Source: Acidobacteriota bacterium (GTDB lineage: Bacteria; Acidobacteriota; UBA6911; RPQK01; JADFOI01). Taken from it: a DNA stretch of 8,203 nt. Below are positions 1 through 7,000 of this stretch, piece by piece. The stretch lies in NCBI GenBank assembly GCA_027295745.1, contig JAPUKI010000429.1, positions 1-8,203 on the forward strand. Reading direction: 5' to 3'. Positions within the stretch are counted from its first letter, which is position 1; every line of letters starts with the position of its first letter. The notes under the pieces were generated by a model. It ran no database searches. It was not told the DNA's origin and saw nothing but the letters and a program-made list of their open reading frames with translations. The position numbers and the translations under genes were made by a program.

Positions 1-1683
1 TGTGCCCAGCCGGTGTCCGGCAACATTAATCACATCGTCTATTCTGCCTAATATTCGGTAATATCCATCTTCGGACTGCATGGCAGCATCCCCGGTGAAA
101 TAGGGCCAATCCTGCCATTCCTTACTGCCGGAATCTTTGCAATACTTGGCATAATAGGTCGACACGTACCGCTCACGATCTCCCCATATGGTCTGGAATG
201 CCCCAGGCCATGGGTTCCTGATGCAGATATTTCCGGCCACACCAGATCCCGCTTCAACCTCATTACCCTTTTCGTCATAGATGATCGGGTGGATACCTGG
301 CACGCTGGGACCGGCGCTTCCAGGCTTCATAGGCTGAAGAGCCGGCATTGTGCTGCACAGAAATCCTCCCGTTTCCGTCTGCCACCAGGTATCGACGATA
401 ACCGCTTCGCCCTTTCCAACCGACTTGTAATACCACTTCCATACCTCCGGTTCTATCGGTTCTCCCACCGTCGTCATATGTTTAAAGTGGTAGTTATACT
501 TCTGTGGCTCATCAGGTCCGGATTTTCGCAACATCCGTATGGTGGTCGGCGCGGTATGGAAGATATTGACATCCAGCTGCTCGGCTATCCTCCAGGCGCG
601 CCCAGCATCGGGATAGGTGGGAACCCCTTCATAGAGAACACCGGTTGTAGCAAGGGCAAGCGGCCCGTAAACGATGTACGAATGACCCGTGATCCAACCG
701 ATGTCCGCCATGCACCAATACACATCCTCAGGATGAATGTCCTGAACATACTTCGAAGTGCCGGTCACATAGGCCAGATAGCCTCCTATACCGTGTTGAC
801 AGCCCTTTGGGCTACCCGTGGTCCCGCTGGTGTACATAATGAAGAGAGGATCTTCAGCGGGCATTGGGACGGGATCAACTCTGCTGCCGGTAAAATCCTT
901 CAACACCTCGTCCATAAAGAAATCACGCCCGGCCACCATGGGGGCCTCAGAGACAGACTTCCCAGGATAGCGTCTCCATACCAGGACCTTATCGACGTTT
1001 TGGCCCTCTTCCTGTGACACCTTCACCGCAATATCGGCATTCACTTTGTGGTCCAGCAGCCGACCAGAGCGATAGTACCCATCAATGGTGATCAAGACAC
1101 GACTTCCAGAGTCTGCGATCCTCTCACCACAGGCTCTTCCACTGAACCCGCCATAGACTTCAGAGTGGATCACACCAAGTCTGGCACAGGCCAGCATGGT
1201 GATGGGAAGCTCCGGAACCATGGGCAGATGCAGTGTGACCCTGTCACCGGCCTTGAGCCCGGCAAAGTCTCTGAGAAGTGCTGCCAGCTCATTGACCCTC
1301 ACATAAAGTTCCTGAAAAGTTAAGGTCACATGAGGTTCAGCCTCCGGTTCCGGCACATAAATAAAAGCAGCTTTGTTCTTGTATTGTTTCAGGTGTCTAT
1401 CTACGCAATTGTAACAGGCATTGATCTTTCCCCCCACAAACCACTTCCAGCAGGGAGCGTCACTTGAATCAAGCGTTGTCTGCCAATCTTCATACCAGCT
1501 CAGAAGATCAGCATATTCCTTGTAGCATTCCGGAAAATGATCCAAGCTAAACCGCTCATAAATACCCGGGTCAGTCATGTTGGCCTGGGCAATAAATTCT
1601 GCTGACGGGTCAATCAACTTCTCTTCCTGCCAGTGAACCGCGATGGCCGCTTCGCTCACTTCCAGAAATTCTTTTTCACTCAT
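1..1683 (-). CDS. acs: Acetyl-CoA synthetase (AMP-forming), C-terminus cut by window edge
   Basis: The product activates acetate with ATP to acetyl-AMP and transfers the acetyl group to CoA in the cytoplasm. The frame is open without a stop from ATG 1683 to the left edge, giving 561 residues of a family usually near 650. An N-terminal ACAS-type segment lies at about residues 45-98, followed by the AMP-binding domain. Visible motifs are the ATP loop YTSGTTGSPKG (284-294), TWWQTETGG (432-440), YFTGD (528-532) and GRIDDVINVAGHRLG (546-560). W434 matches Salmonella Acs Trp414, which restricts the pocket to acetate; D532, R547 and R558 match Asp500, Arg515 and Arg526. The catalytic and acetylated lysine (Lys609 in Salmonella) lies beyond the edge. 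The start is supported by a GGGAGGGG ribosome site 6-8 bases upstream. The HD gene ends 17 bp upstream, so the two are probably cotranscribed. Spacing between W434 and D532 is about 12 residues longer than in Salmonella. A propionyl-CoA synthetase is less likely given the Trp. Confidence 0.96.
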   Translation of the reverse strand, partial: MSEKEFLEVSEAAIAVHWQEEKLIDPSAEFIAQANMTDPGIYERFSLDHFPECYKEYADLLSWYEDWQTTLDSSDAPCWKWFVGGKINACYNCVDRHLKQYKNKAAFIYVPEPEAEPHVTLTFQELYVRVNELAALLRDFAGLKAGDRVTLHLPMVPELPITMLACARLGVIHSEVYGGFSGRACGERIADSGSRVLITIDGYYRSGRLLDHKVNADIAVKVSQEEGQNVDKVLVWRRYPGKSVSEAPMVAGRDFFMDEVLKDFTGSRVDPVPMPAEDPLFIMYTSGTTGSPKGCQHGIGGYLAYVTGTSKYVQDIHPEDVYWCMADIGWITGHSYIVYGPLALATTGVLYEGVPTYPDAGRAWRIAEQLDVNIFHTAPTTIRMLRKSGPDEPQKYNYHFKHMTTVGEPIEPEVWKWYYKSVGKGEAVIVDTWWQTETGGFLCSTMPALQPMKPGSAGPSVPGIHPIIYDEKGNEVEAGSGVAGNICIRNPWPGAFQTIWGDRERYVSTYYAKYCKDSGSKEWQDWPYFTGDAAMQSEDGYYRILGRIDDVINVAGHRLGT

Positions 1684-1688
1684 GACAT

Positions 1689-1697
1689 CCCCCTCCC
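1689..1697 (-). promoter_or_regulatory. Ribosome binding site of acs
   Basis: Reading on the minus strand, GGGAGGGG precedes ATG 1683 by a short spacer (ATGTC). It lies wholly in the 17-bp gap after the HD gene stop and settles the choice of acs start. Confidence 0.7.
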
Positions 1698-1700
1698 TTT

Positions 1701-2273
1701 CTATTCGGCGGGCCCAGCCAACCCAAGATCCTCAGCCACCTGGGCCATGGCATCTCGAACAAAAGCGATATGCTCATCCAGGTCTATGTCCAACTCTGCC
1801 GCACCCTGTCGAATCTCCTCTCGGTTGACTCCCCGGGCAAAATGTTTGTTTTTCAATTTCTTTTTGACCGACTTCACGGGCACTTCGGCTATCTTTTTTC
1901 CTGGCCGCACCAGAGTCGTGGCCGTAAGAAAGCCGCATAATTCATCCACTGCAAAAAGGGTTTTATCCATCAAGCTTTTTCTGGGCATGTGCATATGCTC
2001 TGCATGTGCCTGAATGGCATAGATGATGTCCTCCGGGTAGCCCCGATCCTTAAGAATGGCGCCACCCACGCGCGGATGGTCTTTGGGGTCAGGGTTTTGT
2101 TCATAGTCAAAATCATGAAGAAGTCCAGCTACCCCCCACTTTTCTTCATCCTCTCCGAATTTGCGGGCATAGGCTTGCATTGCTGCTGCCACGGCCAGGG
2201 CATGTTTGATCAGACTTTCACTCTTGGTGTATTCGTCCAGCAGTTTCTGCGCATCTTCGCGTGCCATTCTCAT
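1701..2273 (-). CDS. HD-superfamily phosphohydrolase (predicted), upstream partner of acs
   Basis: This is a 190-residue soluble protein with the metal-binding pattern of the HD superfamily: H24 (KHALAV), the H53-D54 pair in LLHDFDYE, H66 in DHPRVGG, H90 in the AHAEHMH stretch, and D110 in AVDELCG. These fit a metal-dependent phosphohydrolase of the stand-alone HDIG type; the substrate is unknown for close relatives I can recall, and I do not assign one. There is no signal peptide or membrane segment. The C-terminal third (about 125-190) is charged and helical-looking, with a lysine-rich patch (KSVKKKLKNKH). The gene ends 17 bp before acs on the same strand and is probably cotranscribed with it. 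Two starts are possible: ATG 2273, with GGAG 10 bases upstream, or ATG 2267 (Met3), with AAGG 6 bases upstream; the second has the better spacing. The upstream region is shared with divergent pyk. Confidence 0.88.
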   Translation of the reverse strand: MRMAREDAQKLLDEYTKSESLIKHALAVAAAMQAYARKFGEDEEKWGVAGLLHDFDYEQNPDPKDHPRVGGAILKDRGYPEDIIYAIQAHAEHMHMPRKSLMDKTLFAVDELCGFLTATTLVRPGKKIAEVPVKSVKKKLKNKHFARGVNREEIRQGAAELDIDLDEHIAFVRDAMAQVAEDLGLAGPAE

Positions 2274-2337
2274 CCTTCAAAGACTCCAGAGAGAATCAGT
2301 CTGATTGGCGCTCTATGGTAACCTAAACCTTCTTCTT
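2274..2337. promoter_or_regulatory. Divergent intergenic region between the HD/acs operon and pyk
   Basis: Only 64 bp separate the HD gene start from the preferred pyk ATG, so promoters for both directions must lie here or reach into the coding ends. I do not see convincing paired -35/-10 boxes for either direction; TATGGT (2314-2319) is at best a weak -10 for pyk. A 13-bp palindrome sits near the middle. The pyk ATG at 2338 has no good Shine-Dalgarno sequence before it, the preceding bases being pyrimidine-rich. Confidence 0.55.
2294..2306. promoter_or_regulatory. Candidate operator palindrome AATCAGTCTGATT
   Basis: This is a perfect inverted repeat with 6-bp arms around one central T, placed near the centre of the divergent intergenic region and just upstream of the pyk ATG. 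The position suits a transcription factor dimer acting on one or both promoters. It is too short for a terminator and has no T tract. The operator role is inferred from position and symmetry only. Confidence 0.35.
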
Positions 2338-3765
2338 ATGCGAAGAGCAAAAATTGTTGCCACAATTGGTCCCGCCAGCAAGTCCCCAGAAATACTTCAG
2401 AAACTCATCCAGGCAGGCATGGATGCGGCGCGCCTCAACTTCTCTCACGGTGATTACGAATCCCATCGCAAGACGATTGCCAACATTCGCAAGCTGTCCA
2501 AGGCGCTGGAGAAGCCCGTTGCCATCCTTCAAGATCTTCAGGGGCCGAAGATCCGGACTGGTCAGCTGGAAAATGGAACACCTGTCGAGCTTATTGCGGG
2601 CCAACATTTTGTCCTCACAACCAATCCTGTTGTGGGCAACAAGGAAAGGGTCTCGACTTCTTATCTCGCTCTTCCTCAAGACCTCCAACCGGGGAATCGG
2701 ATTCTCCTGTCTGATGGTCTTATCGAGCTAAAGGTTCTCACCACCACCAGCAGCGGGGTGGAGTGTGAGGTTGTGGCCGGCGGCACCCTGGCGGAGAACC
2801 AGGGCATCAACCTGCCCAAGGTAGATATCTCTGTTTCGTCACTGACTGAAAAAGACATCCAGGACCTGGAATTTGGTGCAGAGCAAGAGATCGATTACCT
2901 GGCCCTGTCTTTCATCCGAAAGCCCCAGGACATCCTCGAGTTAAAGGAGAGGCTAGCGGAAAAGAACTCCGACACGCCTGTGATTGCCAAGCTGGAAAAG
3001 CCGATGGCCATAGAGAACCTGGATGCCATCATGGACGTTTGTGAAGGGGTTATGATCGCTCGCGGTGATCTTGGGGTGGAAATGGCTCCGGAAAAGGTGC
3101 CTGTCATTCAAAAACACATCATTAGGGAAGCCAACAAGAAGGGGAAGCTGGTGATCACCGCCACCCAAATGCTGGAATCCATGATTCACAATCCCCGCCC
3201 CACCCGGGCCGAGGCCTCGGACGTGGCAAACGCAGTACTGGATGGAACCGACGCAGTTATGCTGTCTGGTGAAACCGCTGTGGGACAATACCCGGTGGAG
3301 TCCGTTGCCATGATGGCCAAGATCATCAAGGAGGCTGAGAAGATGGGTGCTGAATCACAACCGGAACGATTTCGAGAGCCCAAGACGCTTGCCTTTCCGG
3401 AAGCCGTCTGTGATGCCGCCTATCATGCCTCTAAATCCATTCAGGCTCGTGCCATCGTGGCCTTTACCCAAAGCGGCTCCACTGCTCGCTTGATCTCCAA
3501 ATATCGGCCTTCAACGGAGATTCTGGGTCTCACGCCAAGCTCTGGCATCGTGAACCGAATGGCCCTTTACTGGGGAGTTCAGCCCTCAAGTATGCAGGCA
3601 ATCAGCAACGTGGATGAGTTGATTGAGGCACTCGAAAAACTCCTGCTGGAACAGCATCAGGTGAGAGTAGGCGACAACCTGATCATCCTGACCGGCGCTC
3701 CAATTGTGGAGAAGGGGCACACCAGTTTGATGAAGCTGCACACGGTCAAGCAGCGGAAAGCCTAG
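2338..3765 (+). CDS. pyk: Pyruvate kinase
   Basis: The enzyme transfers phosphate from PEP to ADP, giving pyruvate and ATP in the last step of glycolysis. From ATG 2338 the protein has 475 residues, like E. coli PykF (470), with no extra C-terminal PEP-utiliser domain. The N-terminus RRAKIVATIGPAS is typical and supports ATG 2338; the frame extends in phase to TTG 2305, adding 11 atypical residues. Catalytic features seen: R32, N34, S36 in RLNFSHG; D66 in LQDLQGPKIRTG (64-75); K218 and E220 in IAKLEK; the metal-site loop MIARGDLGVE (239-248, D244); and T276 in TATQMLESM. The C domain carries GSTARLISKYRP, resembling an effector phosphate site. K71 replaces the Glu that marks potassium-dependent pyruvate kinases, with L67 and Q68 also matching the potassium-independent class. 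The stop is TAG, whose last base is the first base of the inserted repeat element; before insertion it was probably TAA. The gene diverges from the HD/acs operon and converges on the RND genes. Confidence 0.97.
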   Translation: MRRAKIVATIGPASKSPEILQKLIQAGMDAARLNFSHGDYESHRKTIANIRKLSKALEKPVAILQDLQGPKIRTGQLENGTPVELIAGQHFVLTTNPVVGNKERVSTSYLALPQDLQPGNRILLSDGLIELKVLTTTSSGVECEVVAGGTLAENQGINLPKVDISVSSLTEKDIQDLEFGAEQEIDYLALSFIRKPQDILELKERLAEKNSDTPVIAKLEKPMAIENLDAIMDVCEGVMIARGDLGVEMAPEKVPVIQKHIIREANKKGKLVITATQMLESMIHNPRPTRAEASDVANAVLDGTDAVMLSGETAVGQYPVESVAMMAKIIKEAEKMGAESQPERFREPKTLAFPEAVCDAAYHASKSIQARAIVAFTQSGSTARLISKYRPSTEILGLTPSSGIVNRMALYWGVQPSSMQAISNVDELIEALEKLLLEQHQVRVGDNLIILTGAPIVEKGHTSLMKLHTVKQRKA

Positions 3766-3795
3766 TGTCTCGTCCCAGGAATACCATGACATTTG
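3765..3795 (+). repeat. Left terminal inverted repeat
   Basis: This 31-bp repeat begins GTGTCTCGTCCC and pairs with 4006-4036 on the opposite strand. Two mismatches occur, at its 24th and 26th bases. Its first base is the third base of the pyk stop codon. Confidence 0.93.
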
Positions 3796-3947
3796 CTGAT
3801 GGGGCTTGGGAGGGGAGATCAAGGAGGGAGGAGGAGGTGATGCAGGGACATCGGCGACGACGAGCGACGCAGAGATCGCCCGCAACCTCCATCAGCCCGA
3901 AGGGTGGCGGCGGGGCAGCATCGATTTCTTTGTCGCTCCTCCTCCAC

Positions 3948-3962
3948 GATGTCACTGACATC
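3948..3962. repeat. Short palindrome inside the element
   Basis: GATGTCACTGACATC has 7-bp arms around one central base. It lies between the CTCCTCC tract and the CGTCGTCG tract, in the right half of the element. It may be a hairpin or protein site in the element; the function is unknown. Confidence 0.6.
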
Positions 3963-4005
3963 GCGTCGTCGTCGCTTCGCGAACTCGACGCCGTCGCGCT
4001 CGCCA

Positions 4006-4036
4006 CAAATATTATGGTATTCCTGGGACGAGACAC
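4006..4036 (-). repeat. Right terminal inverted repeat
   Basis: On the minus strand this reads GTGTCTCGTCCC at its outer end and matches 3765-3795 in 29 of 31 positions. It is followed by the right-hand TA (4037-4038) and then, after 7 more bases, by the RND gene stop. Confidence 0.93.
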
Positions 4037-4045
4037 TAATCCGGG

Positions 4046-7000
4046 CTAGCCTTTGTGAACCTCCGCCCTGACGCGGGTGAAGTCATTGCCAGACCCCAGA
4101 TTGGAGATGGTCCGGCCCAGCCACTGAAACCCCAGGCTGACATCATCCATATAGGAGTACACCGTGGGAAGGATGATGAGGGTCAGGAAGGTCGAGGTTG
4201 TGAGACCTCCCAGTACCGCCAGGCTGACTGGAGTCCACATCCGAGCACGTCCCTCAGCCTCCGGAAAGTATTCAGGGAGAAGAGCTGGCAGCGTTAAGGG
4301 TAAAATACCTAAAATAGAGGTTATTGCTGTCATGAGAATGGGGCGAAGGCGATCCATTCCGCCCTGGCGAATGGCCTCACTCCGCGGCATTCCTTCGCGT
4401 CTTAAGATATTGATGTGATCCACCAGAATGATCCCGTTGTTTACGACCAACCCAAAGAGAACCAGGATGCCAAGATAGGCCATTGAGTTGAGCGTCGTCC
4501 CGGTTAAATAAAAGATGCCAGCCACCCCAATGATCGAAAAAGGAACGCTAAAAAGAATCGTCAGTGGATGGATAAAACTCTCAAAGAGCGCCGCCATGAT
4601 GATGTACATGAGGACCACCGCCAAAATGATCGCAAAGAAGCTCTGCTGTTGACCTTGCCGAAAGCGCATCCACTGGTTACCAAAACTAAAGGAATATCCA
4701 GCCGGAAGCCGGAGCTCGCTTTCCAACTTGGCTTGAATCATGTTATTGAGGAACATTCCACCGCCACGCTCCGCATTCGCTGTCACCTGGAGCACCCCCC
4801 TGCGGTCATCCCGCCGGATTGCCAGCGGGCCTTCCTCATATTGATAATCAACAACGGCATACAGGGGGATCATCTCCCCCTCGCGATTTTCAAATTGTAT
4901 ATTCTGCAGTTCCTGGAGACTCAGCTCATTCCCACCTTCAACTTGCACTACCACATCGATCTCACCAGCATCGCTTTTGTATCGAGTGACGGCACGGCTG
5001 CTCAGGGCGGAAGCAACGGTTCTGGCCACGAGTTGGGATGAAATGCCAAACTTCTCCGTCTTCTTCCGGTCCACCGTCAAATGGATCTCCTCGTCTCCCG
5101 TCTCAAGTGAGGTTTCTATGTCTGTGAGTTCCGGAATCGTCAAAAGAATCGACTTCACTTCCTCTGCATACACCGCCAGAACGGCGGGATCATCTCCCGT
5201 GAGCTCAATGCTCACACCCATCTCACCGCCTCCCATGTGCATCATTCGCCCAAAGGCGAACTCGGCACCGGGGATCTCCGGAAAGAGGGCTCGTATCTCT
5301 TCTTGGGCAACCGCCACCGGTTTGAGGTCCCCCTCCTCTTTCAAGTAGATCGTCATATTCCCCCGATATTGCCCGCGGCTGGTGGTCCGGTTACTAAAAT
5401 TACTGGCGATGGTGGCAATGCCTAATTCGTCCTTGCGATCCAGAAACAGCTTTTCCACATCCCCGAACAGATCAATCATCTCTTCAGCTGAAAAGGAGCG
5501 CTCCATTGTCACATTCACCCTTAAATTCCGCTGGGCCACCCGGGGAAGCATTTCCCGATCAATTGAAGTGAATAGCTGGTAAGAACCGAATGCCAGCATG
5601 GCCAGTACAATGAGAGTCACAAAGCGCCAGCGCAGCAGCCAACCCATAAGCGCTCCATAAGTCTCGGTCATCCACACCAGAGCTCTCTGTTTGGGCTTTT
5701 CCTTTCCGGTAAAAATGCGACTCGCCAGCATGGGGATCAAGGTGAGGGCAACAATCAGGGCGGCCGTGAGAGCCACGCCGATAGCCAGACCAAAGTCCCG
5801 TGTGAACCGACCCATCTGCGTGCTGGGAGCAAAGATGAAGCTGACGAACACCACGATGGTGGTGGCCGTGGAAGCCAGTACGGCTAACCCCACTTCCCGG
5901 CTGCCTGATATGGCAGCCTCTCGCGCGCCCAGACCCTTGTCTTGTTTATGGCGAAAAATATTCTCCAGCACCACGACGCTGCTGTCCACCAGCATCCCGA
6001 TAGCAACCATAAGCCCCATCAGGGAAACGACGTTCAAGCTGATATCTGAGCCCGCAAAAACCCTCAGCAGATACATGATAGCGAAAGTGAAAACGATTGA
6101 CACCGGTATGGCAATAGAAATGATGATGGTACTGCGAAACTTCATCAAGAAGAGAAACAGCACGCCCATCGCCAAGAATCCCCCGTAGATTCCAGCCATC
6201 TTGAGATCGTTTAGACTCTTGAGAATGTCGTCCGACTGATCCCGAAAAATCTTTACCGACAAACGCCCCTCCATCTGCGGAAGCTGCTGGATCGCCTCCA
6301 GTTCTTCCTTCGCCACCTGGGCCACCCTGACAATATTCGCTGTGGAGGCCTTGTACACATCAATGTTGACGGCATCAATGCTATCCAGGCGGGAAAAGGA
6401 GGTCTTTTCGGGAAAGTCGAACCGTACCTGGCCGACATCGGCCAGGGTCAAGCGGCCGCCTTGAAGGGGAAGGTTGGCAATTTCGTCAGGATCCTCGAAT
6501 TGGCCGACGGCCCGGAGGCTGTATTTCTTTCCTCCATCCATGATGTAGCCCCCAGCGACGTTGATGTTGTTGTCGCGAAGCGACTGGTTCAAGCGAGAGA
6601 TATCGATGCCATACGCTTGTAGCAAATTCTGGTCGAGGTCAATGATGATTTGCTTCGTGCCCATGCCCCTGACGTCAACGTTGGCCACACCATCAAGCCT
6701 CTCCAAGCGGCGAAGCACGACGTCTTCCACGACCCGGTAGAGCTCTTCACGTTCTCCATCCCAGGCAACGGAAAAACGCAGCACCGGCTGATCACTGTCA
6801 TGCCATTGTCTGATTACAACGCGCTCCACATCAGACGGCAGCCGATTACTCACTTGATCAATTCGGTCCCGGATCGCCAGGAAGGTCAGATCCATATTGG
6901 TGCCCTGCTTGAACTCGAGACGCAGATTAGCACTGCTGTTAGATGAAGTGGATCTCATGCCTTCCAGGTTCTCCAGGGTGCTCAGAGCCTCTTCCAAAGG

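Larger units (their letters stand above)
3765..4036. mobile_element. MITE-like non-autonomous element, 272 bp, with TA flanks
   Basis: The element is bounded by 31-bp terminal inverted repeats (29 of 31 matching, outer 23 identical), both starting GTGTCTCGTCCC when read inward. A TA dinucleotide flanks each side (3763-3764 and 4037-4038), as expected for a TA target duplication of the IS630/Tc1-mariner type. The TA could instead belong to the palindromic ends. No transposase is encoded; reading frames of about 94-96 residues on each strand begin GTG at the very end of each repeat with the same peptide MSRPRNT and are low-complexity in appearance. The interior has a purine-rich tract (3805-3837), a CTCCTCCTCC tract (3936-3945), GCGACGACGA (3854-3863) with its complement (3966-3975), and small palindromes. 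It fills the whole gap between pyk and the convergent RND gene. The family assignment is inferred; the repeat structure is seen directly. Confidence 0.85.

Noticed and set aside
289..1017. A long plus-strand open frame (242 codons) opposite acs
   Set aside because: The minus strand here encodes an uninterrupted, motif-rich acetyl-CoA synthetase. The plus-strand translation has no recognisable domain and is a shadow of that gene.
2305..2337. TTG 2305 as the pyk start
   Set aside because: It adds 11 residues (ALYGNLNLLL-type) before the family-typical RRAKIVATIGPAS N-terminus, and no good ribosome site precedes it. ATG 2338 is preferred but not proven.
3763..4038. CRISPR array or simple intrinsic terminator as explanation of the repeat region
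   Set aside because: There is a single pair of inverted, not direct, repeats with no regular spacers. The arms are 31 bp and more than 200 bp apart with no T tract, and TA flanks point to insertion.
3765..4049. A small gene of about 94 codons downstream of pyk, and its mirror on the minus strand (3746-4036)
   Set aside because: Both starts come from the terminal inverted repeats and the composition is repeat-driven. The mobile-element interpretation explains the region better, though I list the shared start as a minor finding.
4568..5041. Plus-strand open frames inside the RND gene (also 5691-6188)
   Set aside because: They lie antisense to clear RND coding sequence, show no domain and have no ribosome site; they reflect low stop frequency opposite membrane-protein codons.
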